Source: Candidatus Omnitrophota bacterium
GTDB taxonomy: Bacteria > Omnitrophota > Omnitrophia > Omnitrophales > Aquincolibacteriaceae
DNA length: 48,905 nucleotides
Assembly: GCA_903884815.1 (NCBI GenBank)
Contig: CAISGE010000006.1
Location: forward strand, 1-48,905
Direction: 5' to 3'
Below, piece after piece: positions 43,283-48,905 of this stretch. The position numbers were made by a program, and so were the translations under genes. The notes under the pieces are model-generated. The model was not told the origin of the DNA. It was given only the letters and a program-made list of their open reading frames with translations, and made no database searches. Numbering within the stretch: position 1 is the stretch's first letter; each line of letters opens with the position of its first letter.

Positions 43283-44581
43283 ATGACGCTCAAAAAATGC
43301 AGGACGGGGTTGGACAAGATCCTTGAGTATTCGCTTTACGGGTTGGCCTTTTTCATTCCGATCTCGATTGCCGCAGTGGAGATCTTTACGGCTACGGCCA
43401 TCGTGGCCTTTGTGCTCAAAAGCCTGCTTGGACGGAAGCTTCAACGGCAGGCAACGTCTCGCGGCTCCTCATTTTTTACTCCCTCGAATATATTGCTGTT
43501 GTTGTTCTTTATTTTCTGCGCGCTTTCGCTGATCAATAGCGGCACGGCTTTTCCCAAGGCCCTGAACGCTCTCTTTGGCAAATGGGGGAAGTTCATCATG
43601 CTCTATTGGGTCGCGGCTGATTCTCTTGGGAGGGGGGAGGGTCGCCTCAAGAAAATCCTCATTGTCTTTTTGGCGTCGGCTGCGTTGGTCGTGATCGACG
43701 CATATTCTCAAAAATTATTTGGTCTGGAATTCCTACTCCATCGATCAATGATCGAAGTTAAATACGCCGGTCGCATAGAATTTGCTGTTACGGGAGCTTT
43801 TAAACATTCGAATACTTTTGCAACCTATCTGATTTGCGCCATTCCCTTGTTGGCCGGCACGGCAGTAGCCGTCCAGCGGCTCTCCAGCGCTCAAAAAACA
43901 CTTATGCGGACGCTTTATGGGTACTCTCTCCTCACCGTAATCTTTCTGCTATCCTTTTGCCTTGTGTTGACATTTTCACGTGGGGGATGGTTGGGGCTTA
44001 TCGTCGCGGGCATCTTGATGCTCTTTTTGGTCCCAAGGAAAAGGTTTTTTTTGTTGCTGGGGGCGGTCTTTCTTCTTCTGATCTTTTTGCTGCCGGGAGC
44101 CTCAGAAAGGGTGGTTGCTTCATTTCGGACCGGAGGCGATTCACTACGGTACGAATTGTGGGATGGTGCTTGGGCGATGATCGCGGAACATCCTTTTATT
44201 GGAAAAGGGGTTGGGACGTTCATGGCTTTTTTTCAGGATTATGTTCAGGGTCGAGGGGCGATGTACGCGCATAACTGTTTTCTCCAGATGTGGGCCGAGG
44301 TCGGAGTCTTTGGATTGTTGAGCTTTCTGATGTTTCTCGGCGCAGTCCTTCGCGGTGGGTTTTTGGCGATCCGGCAGAGCGCGGACGGGGAGATGGCCGC
44401 GGTCCTTGCCGGACTTCTTTGCGGTGTCGTGGCATTTCTTGTCCAAAGTTCGCTTGACACGAATCTCTATTCCCTTCAGCCCTCCGCCATGTTCTGGCTT
44501 TTTCTAGGAATGATCCAGGTCCTATCACGCACTGCGAAAGGGACAGGTCTACGAAAGCAAAGCAGTCCTGTCCCTGCATGA
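43283..44581 (+). CDS. O-antigen ligase / polymerase (WaaL/Wzy-type)
   Basis: 432 residues with about ten to twelve predicted membrane segments. The conserved Wzy_C/WaaL block is LTFSRGGWLGL (about 230-240) followed by a long periplasmic loop (RVVASFRTGGDSLRYELWDGAW...HNCFLQMWAEVG, about 272-340) containing the arginines and the AHNxFLQ motif. With an ABC exporter and no Wzx or Wzz seen in the window, ligase (WaaL) is more likely than polymerase. ATG 43283 has GGAG at about 43274; the frame extends upstream to 43211 without SD support. Confidence 0.8.
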   Translation: MTLKKCRTGLDKILEYSLYGLAFFIPISIAAVEIFTATAIVAFVLKSLLGRKLQRQATSRGSSFFTPSNILLLLFFIFCALSLINSGTAFPKALNALFGKWGKFIMLYWVAADSLGRGEGRLKKILIVFLASAALVVIDAYSQKLFGLEFLLHRSMIEVKYAGRIEFAVTGAFKHSNTFATYLICAIPLLAGTAVAVQRLSSAQKTLMRTLYGYSLLTVIFLLSFCLVLTFSRGGWLGLIVAGILMLFLVPRKRFFLLLGAVFLLLIFLLPGASERVVASFRTGGDSLRYELWDGAWAMIAEHPFIGKGVGTFMAFFQDYVQGRGAMYAHNCFLQMWAEVGVFGLLSFLMFLGAVLRGGFLAIRQSADGEMAAVLAGLLCGVVAFLVQSSLDTNLYSLQPSAMFWLFLGMIQVLSRTAKGTGLRKQSSPVPA

Positions 44582-45771
44582 AGAAAAATGATGAGATCAT
44601 GAAAGTCGCGCTAGTCCATGATTGGCTGATCCATATGCGGGGCGGGGAGAAGGTCCTGGATGCTCTTGCCGAGCTCTATCCTGACGCCACGCTTTACACT
44701 CTTTTTTTTGATCGGAAAAGGATAAGCCCGAGGCTCGCAGGCCTCCGTATCAAGGCTTCCTTTCTTCAATGTTTGCCGGGGATCAAGTCCTATTACCGGT
44801 GGCTTCTGCCGCTCCTGCCGTGGGCAATCCGGTCCATGAAAGTCGAGGATGCAGAGCTTGTAATCTCGAGTTCCCACTGCGTCGCGAAAGGCATTCGTGT
44901 CCCCCCGGGCGCTTATCATGTCTGCTATTGCCACACACCGATGCGGTATCTTTGGGGGCTTCAGGACGTTTATTTCAGCCGCTATCTGTCGCCGGTCCGC
45001 TATCTTATGGAGGCCGTGTTTTGTTTCCTCAGAAAATGGGATCTGGGGACGAATGAAAACGTGGATCTTTTTGTCGCGAATTCCGAATATATTAAAAAAA
45101 GGATTAAAACGGTCTATCATCGCGATGCCGTGGTCGTCCACCCGCCGGTTGAGATGGGGTTTTTCCGACCAATATCTGTCATTGCGGGTCCCTCCTCGGG
45201 CGGGGCGAAGCGATCTCAAAACGAGATGGCTACGACACCAGCGGTGGCTCGCGATGACAAAGCTGGAGATTATTATCTTGCCGTTTCTCATTTTGTTCCG
45301 TATAAAAGGCTGGACCTTGTGATTGAAGCTTTTAACGGGCTTGATCGCAGACTCGTCGTTATCGGCTCCGGCCCCTTGGCGTCGCAATATCAGAAACTCC
45401 GGAAAAGCGAACAGATCTCCTTTCTTGGGGGCGTGTCGGACGAGGAGCTCCGCGAGGCCTACGCGGTGTCGCGGGCGCTTATTTTTCCGACGGAAGAGGA
45501 TTTCGGGATCGTGCCTTTGGAGGCTCAGTCGTGCGGCGCTCCGGTGATCGCGTTCCGGAAGGGGGGTGCTCTGGAGACGGTTAAAAGCGGCGTTTTTTTT
45601 GACTCGCAGACGCCGGAAGCCATTCGTGAAGCGGTGCTCCGGTTCGAGGGGCAGAGTTTTGATCGCGGGGAAGTTGCCAGAAAAGTTCAGGGATTCGGCA
45701 GAGATCATTTTCTTCAGAGCATGAAAGAAGCTGTCATGGATCATTTCGAGAAAAAAGCGACGAGATCATGA
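44578..45771 (+). CDS. GT4-family glycosyltransferase with an in-frame palindromic insert
   Basis: 397 residues of the GT-B fold. N-terminal HDWLIHMRGGEKVL, HTPMRYLWGLQDVYF; C-terminal donor domain with AVSHFVPYKRLDLVIEAF and the Ex7E motif EEDFGIVPLEAQ. Residues about 200-227 (SVIAGPSSGGAKRSQ...DDKAG) are encoded by an imperfect palindromic repeat element (45177-45259) inserted between the two lobes, apparently tolerated in a linker. ATG 44578 overlaps the previous stop (ATGA); ATG 44599 would start at the conserved MKVALVHDW. Retaining mannosyl/heptosyl-type transferase; donor unknown. Confidence 0.85.
   Translation: MKKNDEIMKVALVHDWLIHMRGGEKVLDALAELYPDATLYTLFFDRKRISPRLAGLRIKASFLQCLPGIKSYYRWLLPLLPWAIRSMKVEDAELVISSSHCVAKGIRVPPGAYHVCYCHTPMRYLWGLQDVYFSRYLSPVRYLMEAVFCFLRKWDLGTNENVDLFVANSEYIKKRIKTVYHRDAVVVHPPVEMGFFRPISVIAGPSSGGAKRSQNEMATTPAVARDDKAGDYYLAVSHFVPYKRLDLVIEAFNGLDRRLVVIGSGPLASQYQKLRKSEQISFLGGVSDEELREAYAVSRALIFPTEEDFGIVPLEAQSCGAPVIAFRKGGALETVKSGVFFDSQTPEAIREAVLRFEGQSFDRGEVARKVQGFGRDHFLQSMKEAVMDHFEKKATRS
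45177..45259. repeat. Palindromic repeat element (MITE/REP-like) inside a coding sequence
   Basis: Starts TGTCATTGCGGG and ends CTCGCGATGACA, with inner arms GCGAAGCGATCTC and GAGATGGCTACG around AAAAC. This TGTCATTGCG...CGCAATGACA form is a dispersed palindrome seen in many bacterial genomes. It is read through in frame by the GT4 gene. Arms are imperfect (several mismatches), so it is not recent. I saw no second copy in this window. Confidence 0.65.
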
Positions 45772-47162
45772 GATCAAGACATTCACGACGTATGGTGACC
45801 GCGGCTCTTATATGCGACTCCGCGATGATCGTTCTGAGTTTCATCACGGCGTATTATATTAGATTTTTGGGAGGATTGCCTTTAGAACAGAGTACTCCTC
45901 CTCTGTCAGACTACTGGCCTGCTCTTTTAGCCATTCTTCCTGTCTATCTCTGGCTTTTCCGCGAGGCGGACCTTTATCGGCCTTCACGACATATGCGGCG
46001 AGTAGAAGAGATATTCCTCGTGATCAAGGTCGTGACTTACGCAGTTATTCTTCTTTTGGCCATCACGTTCTTCTACCGGGGGTTTTCCTACTCACGCCTT
46101 TTCCTGTTCTTCATCTGGCTCTTTTCTTGTATCTTCATTAGCGTTGGCCGCTATGGGCTCATTCAGTGGGATTACTGGCGTCACGAGAGGAAAAAAGATC
46201 TTGTTGAGGTTTTCATCATCGGATTTAACCCGAGTACCCGCGTTCTGATCGAATGGACCAAGATGAATCCCCATTATGGCCAGAGACCCGTGGGCATCCT
46301 AGCGAAGAACGTCGAGGATATCGGTAAGCATGTGGACGACGTCCCTGTCCTCGGCCTCACGGAGCACTGGGAAACCTTTCTCCGGAAGGTTCACCCCGGG
46401 CAGGTGGTGCTTCTTGACGAATGTTTCTCCAGGGAAAATGTCATGAAGCTTGTGGCGACATGCGAGGATCTGCTGATCGATTTTAAAATGGGGGCGGATA
46501 TTCACGGATTGATCGCGGCTAACGTCAGCGTAGAATATATAAGTCGTCTCCCTCTCTTGGGATTCCGCTCGCTTCCTCTCGACGATCCATGGAACCGGTT
46601 CCTGAAAAGGATCTTTGACCTTCTTGTAGCCGGCGTGATGGCGGTTGTTTTTCTGCCAGTCGGCGCTGTTATCGCTCTTTTGATCCGCCTGGATGGGAAG
46701 GGGCCTGTTTTATATTTTCAGGAACGTATCGGCCGCGATGGGAATGTGTTTCGGCTGATCAAGTTTCGCACCATGCGTGTGGACGCCGAGGAAGAGACCG
46801 GCCCGGTGTGGGCCGGCCCTGAAGACGACCGCCGGACACGCGCAGGGGAATTTCTCCGACGCTGGAATCTCGATGAGTTCCCTCAGCTTTTGAACGTCCT
46901 CAAGGGACAGATGTCGTTGGTGGGGCCCCGGCCCGAGCGCCCGCACTTTGTGGAAAAGTTCCGCGAGAGCGTGCCGCGTTACATGGTTCGCCACAGAGTG
47001 AAAAGCGGGCTCACCGGCTGGGCCCAGGTCCACGGTCTCCGCGGGAACACACCCATCGAGGAGCGCATCAAGTATGATCTCTATTACATGGAGAATTGGT
47101 CCGTCATGCTGGATGTTGAAATTCTTGTGATGACGCTGTTGGCTTTTAAAAACGCTTATTAG
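45768..47162 (+). CDS. Polyprenyl glycosylphosphotransferase (WbaP/WcaJ type)
   Basis: 464 residues. Four to five N-terminal membrane segments (to about 135), a CoA-binding-like middle domain (about 145-265: VEVFIIGFNPSTRVLIEW), a hydrophobic hairpin (about 283-305) and the catalytic domain with KRIFDLLVAG, QERIGRDGNVFRLIKFRTMR, RRWNLDEFPQLLNVLKGQMS and GPRPERP. These are the hallmarks of enzymes that start a glycan by moving sugar-1-phosphate onto undecaprenyl phosphate. ATGA overlap with the GT4 gene. Probably the first enzyme of the pathway encoded here; the sugar is not deducible. Confidence 0.92.
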   Translation: MRSRHSRRMVTAALICDSAMIVLSFITAYYIRFLGGLPLEQSTPPLSDYWPALLAILPVYLWLFREADLYRPSRHMRRVEEIFLVIKVVTYAVILLLAITFFYRGFSYSRLFLFFIWLFSCIFISVGRYGLIQWDYWRHERKKDLVEVFIIGFNPSTRVLIEWTKMNPHYGQRPVGILAKNVEDIGKHVDDVPVLGLTEHWETFLRKVHPGQVVLLDECFSRENVMKLVATCEDLLIDFKMGADIHGLIAANVSVEYISRLPLLGFRSLPLDDPWNRFLKRIFDLLVAGVMAVVFLPVGAVIALLIRLDGKGPVLYFQERIGRDGNVFRLIKFRTMRVDAEEETGPVWAGPEDDRRTRAGEFLRRWNLDEFPQLLNVLKGQMSLVGPRPERPHFVEKFRESVPRYMVRHRVKSGLTGWAQVHGLRGNTPIEERIKYDLYYMENWSVMLDVEILVMTLLAFKNAY

Positions 47163-47526
47163 GCGGCTGATCCTCCTTTTAGAGAATTGCTTTCAAATTC
47201 GTGCTGGCAAGCAACAAAGCCAATCCGCTTTCTTGGGGGTTCCATAGCTCTCGGATACGGTGCCCTCGTTGTAGATTCTATCCCGCGCTTTAACCCCTGT
47301 TCTTCTTGAGCATAATCCGCTATACGAATTAGGCGCAATAGATGCATATCTACTAATGGTAGTCACTTTCTTTATTTTGTCTCAAAGTGCCCTTGCTTAT
47401 ATTGATGTTGGCGGGTATGCCTTAGGAAAGAAGCGAGTTTGGCAATTCCGGTATAAGGGAGGCACGGCGCACTTTCACACAAACAGCCCTGTGAGGAGTA
47501 GCTGTGCTACTCGCGCGCCGGCCTCT
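47163..47526. other. Intergenic region after the glycan locus
   Basis: No supported gene. A plus-strand frame opens at 47356 with a signal-peptide-like start (VVTFFILSQSALA) but it has no SD and its 3' two thirds lie opposite the XRE regulator gene, so I do not call it. No clear terminator hairpin follows the sugar-phosphate transferase. Confidence 0.3.
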
Positions 47527-47808
47527 TTATTCTTTGAGGAGTTGAAAGCATTTGACACGCAGTGTACGAGCGATCCTGTAGAAAGCCCGAAAGGATGGCG
47601 TTTCGATTTGCGCGGGGAGTTCGAGCCGTTGCCAGTAATTAACGGACATCCCGGCTCTTTCAGCTGCCTGCTCCTGCGTGAGACGAAGTTTTTTTCTGTA
47701 TTTTCTGATGTTCGCGGCAAGAATGGCTTTAAGTCTGATCATAGTCGCATTATGGAGGAGAACGCTATTTTGGAACATTGAGGCAGCCGAAAGGTTCTCT
47801 GGGAGCAT
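47527..47808 (-). CDS. Small XRE-family (Cro/C1-type) transcriptional regulator
   Basis: 93 residues, minus strand. HTH: NIRKYRKKLRLTQEQAAERA...VNYWQRLELPAQIETPSF, with the Q-x-x-A-A...S...W-x-R-x-E pattern of XRE proteins. ATG 47808 has GGGAG nine bases upstream; the ATG at 47742 would give the bare 71-residue HTH domain without an SD. It is a stand-alone DNA-binding domain, like phage-type or toxin-antitoxin regulators, divergent to the zinc-ribbon gene. It could bind the intergenic region at 47809-47975. Confidence 0.78.
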   Translation of the reverse strand: MLPENLSAASMFQNSVLLHNATMIRLKAILAANIRKYRKKLRLTQEQAAERAGMSVNYWQRLELPAQIETPSFRAFYRIARTLRVKCFQLLKE

Positions 47809-47852
47809 GACGGCACACTCCCAGGTTGAGTTTTACTAAAAAAAACTATTAC

Positions 47853-47924
47853 AGCCCTGTGACATGGCATGGATTGCGTCTAAAAGACGGATCGCATGAG
47901 GAAGCGAGTACCTGTCACGGGGCT
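47853..47924 (+). ncRNA. Structured leader or small RNA between XRE and the zinc-ribbon gene
   Basis: Outer 12-bp stem (47853-47864 with 47913-47924, one wobble) closed by T5, enclosing a branched inner hairpin: CATGGAT...ATCGCATG with GTC/GAC around TAAAA, and a single-stranded GAGGAAGCGAGTAC. About 72 nt. The shape is a terminator with an embedded domain, upstream of 47976. I do not match it to a named riboswitch; it could also be just a bulky terminator. Confidence 0.45.
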
Positions 47925-47975
47925 TTTTGTTTTTAGCGGCAAAAAATAAAGCGAAGGGGAAAGGACCGAAAGAAA

Positions 47976-48329
47976 ATGGAGACTCAACAACAGGGGAAAG
48001 CGAAGTTACTGAAAAAAGAGGGGGATCGTCCACCAGATGAGATGTATGTACTGAGGTGTCCCAACCCGGGATGCGGAAAAACGCATTTCAGTGTCGGTAA
48101 TTCCATGATCGAGGGCACTCATTTCGGGTCATCCTGTTCAAGTTGTGGAACGAGTGACCATATGGGGCATTACCTGGTCTATGAAACCGGGGGGAAGATG
48201 ATGCTAAAGGCATTTTGCGGTATTTGCAGGAAAGAGCAGTCCTTGTCGTTTCCTGGCATCCGCCGGATCTGCGAGAGGTGCGGCTGGGCGGGGGAGTTTT
48301 TCCTTGGATTACAGAAAATAGCGGTTTGA
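47976..48329 (+). CDS. Small zinc-ribbon protein, function unknown
   Basis: 117 residues with four Cys pairs: CPNPGC (about 28-33), CSSC (54-57), CGIC (81-84) and CERC (98-101), so probably two zinc sites. The N-terminus is charged and without a signal peptide, so it is cytoplasmic. ATG 47976 has AAGGA about 10 bp upstream. I do not recognise the family. Paired zinc ribbons of this type are often nucleic-acid or protein contacts. Confidence 0.7.
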   Translation: METQQQGKAKLLKKEGDRPPDEMYVLRCPNPGCGKTHFSVGNSMIEGTHFGSSCSSCGTSDHMGHYLVYETGGKMMLKAFCGICRKEQSLSFPGIRRICERCGWAGEFFLGLQKIAV

Positions 48330-48530
48330 TCGGGACTGTACAATCGATTTTCTCGGGTATACAGGATCCGAAAACTATACAATGAGAGGGTATACAATTG
48401 AAAATTGCATGAATATTCAATCCTCGCGTCAAATCACTTCGTTTTCCGTCCTGCTTCTAAGAATCCTTTTTCGATTTAAGTTCTGATGTTGTCTTTATTT
48501 CCGCCGTTTTCTCCAACGCATTTGGGTCGC
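48330..48530. other. Non-coding stretch with four TATACAA-like boxes
   Basis: TGTACAA (48337), TATACAG (48358), TATACAA (48376) and TATACAA (48391) recur at 21-, 18- and 15-bp steps right after the zinc-ribbon gene. They may be binding sites for a regulator; no gene follows them on either strand within the window. The rest of the interval shows no features. Confidence 0.35.
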
Positions 48531-48642
48531 GTCCTTCCCTCACCCTGTACAGTTCTGCGGAACTGTACAGACTCCCGACCACCGTCTCTCTTCTTAGGGA
48601 AGTTTCGAGACGGTGGTCGGGAGTCAAGGGTTCGGGAAGGAC
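48531..48642. repeat. Nested inverted-repeat element (outer stem enclosing two perfect hairpins)
   Basis: GTCCTTCCC (48531-48539) pairs with GGGAAGGAC (48634-48642). Inside are two adjacent hairpins: CTGTACAGTTC/GAACTGTACAG (48545-48555 with 48560-48570, loop TGCG) and a perfect 19-bp stem (48570-48588 with 48607-48625, 18-base loop). Together they could form a Y-shaped structure of about 112 nt, in DNA or RNA. No ORF of substance covers it. Confidence 0.7.
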
Positions 48643-48694
48643 TTTGGTTTGCGGTTGAAATGAGTGAACTTTAGTTGTTTGAAAGAATTTTGAA

Positions 48695-48777
48695 GTGTTG
48701 TTTTTGAAGTTTGAAGTGTTGTTTTGGAGTTTGAAGTGTTGATTTTGGAATTTGGAGTGTTGTTTTTGGAATTTGTG
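48695..48777. repeat. Tandem repeat, 20-21 bp units
   Basis: Four units of GTGTTGTTTTTGAAGTTTGA type, each 20-21 bp with a few changes. One unit carries GATTTTGG in place of GTTTTTGA. The minus-strand frame here translates to Asn/Ser/Thr-rich repeats and is not a credible gene. Confidence 0.65.
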
Positions 48778-48905
48778 TTCTGGGTCAGGAAAGACTTGGA
48801 TTTGGATTTAGAGCGTGTTTTTTTTTGGACTAGAAAAATATTTTCTATTGGGAGAATGTAAAGTTTTGACCGACAGACCCCCCTGTTTTTGCCCAATACT
48901 ATAGA

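Noticed and set aside
43283..44581. Calling the multi-pass protein a Wzy polymerase
   Set aside because: The export genes are of the ABC (Wzm/Wzt) type and I see no Wzx flippase or Wzz, so a ligase role fits better. Sequence alone does not exclude Wzy.
47356..47781. A 141-codon frame with a signal-peptide-like start
   Set aside because: No SD, and most of it is antisense to the XRE regulator, which has both a clear HTH and a good SD.
48337..48397. TATACAA boxes as plasmid-type iterons
   Set aside because: Spacing is uneven (21, 18, 15 bp) and no replication initiator gene is nearby; kept only as possible binding sites.
48624..48896. A 90-codon minus-strand frame rich in Asn, Ser, Thr and Lys
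   Set aside because: It is a translation of the 20-21 bp tandem repeat and has no domain features.

Overview
This is a bacterial chromosome segment, GC-rich (roughly 55-60% by eye) and tightly packed, with many ATGA/TGATG start-stop overlaps. It has a type A RNase P RNA, a PyrR-led pyrimidine operon, a yicC-gmk-rpoZ-coaC-coaB block and Gram-negative style envelope genes (lipoproteins, an O-antigen-type export and ligation system). This combination, with several B12-binding radical SAM proteins in a glycan cluster, suggests an uncultured diderm lineage such as Omnitrophota. That placement is inference from gene content, not from a marker phylogeny.

Region 1 (1-570): the start of an IS481-type transposase runs off the left edge on the minus strand. 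Beside it is a small TPR-like lipoprotein. Region 2 (601-1022): RNase P RNA. Region 3 (1042-10977): pyrR-pyrB-pyrC-carA-carB-pyrK-pyrD-pyrF, one operon behind a sigma-70-like promoter and a leader with two intrinsic terminators and a PyrR-type hexaloop hairpin. It encodes every step to UMP except PyrE. Region 4 (11032-14011): a near-consensus promoter, then yicC, gmk, rpoZ, coaC and coaB (the last two separate instead of fused). Region 5 (14054-15720): a glycine-zipper lipoprotein and a phosphofructokinase.

Region 6 (15721-19402) is a plastic zone. It holds six tandem hairpins with covarying stems, a tRNA-Cys that stops inside its anticodon arm, the first codons of a gene cut by an insertion, and a complete IS21-family element (istA/istB).

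Region 7 (19403-47162) is a large surface-glycan locus. HddA, HddC and GmhB point to GDP-D-glycero-D-manno-heptose. A ColD-like PLP enzyme (His in place of the PLP lysine) and an Fcl/ColC-like reductase point to a deoxy derivative of it. Wzm/Wzt form an ABC exporter. A 1706-residue fusion (B12/radical SAM, two glycosyltransferase domains, a methyltransferase) and an 889-residue radical SAM protein share a repeated short module that I do not recognise. Then come two more glycosyltransferases, a Nudix hydrolase, a third B12/radical SAM protein, a split transketolase, an SDR epimerase, a secreted discoidin-like protein, an LhgO-like flavoenzyme, GmhB, an O-antigen ligase/polymerase, a GT4 glycosyltransferase and an initiating sugar-phosphate transferase. 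Roughly 24.8-33.3 kb and 40.4-41.3 kb are visibly more AT-rich, which suggests later acquisition.

Region 8 (47163-48905): a small XRE regulator facing a zinc-ribbon protein with a structured leader between them, then non-coding DNA with nested inverted repeats and a 20-21 bp tandem repeat.
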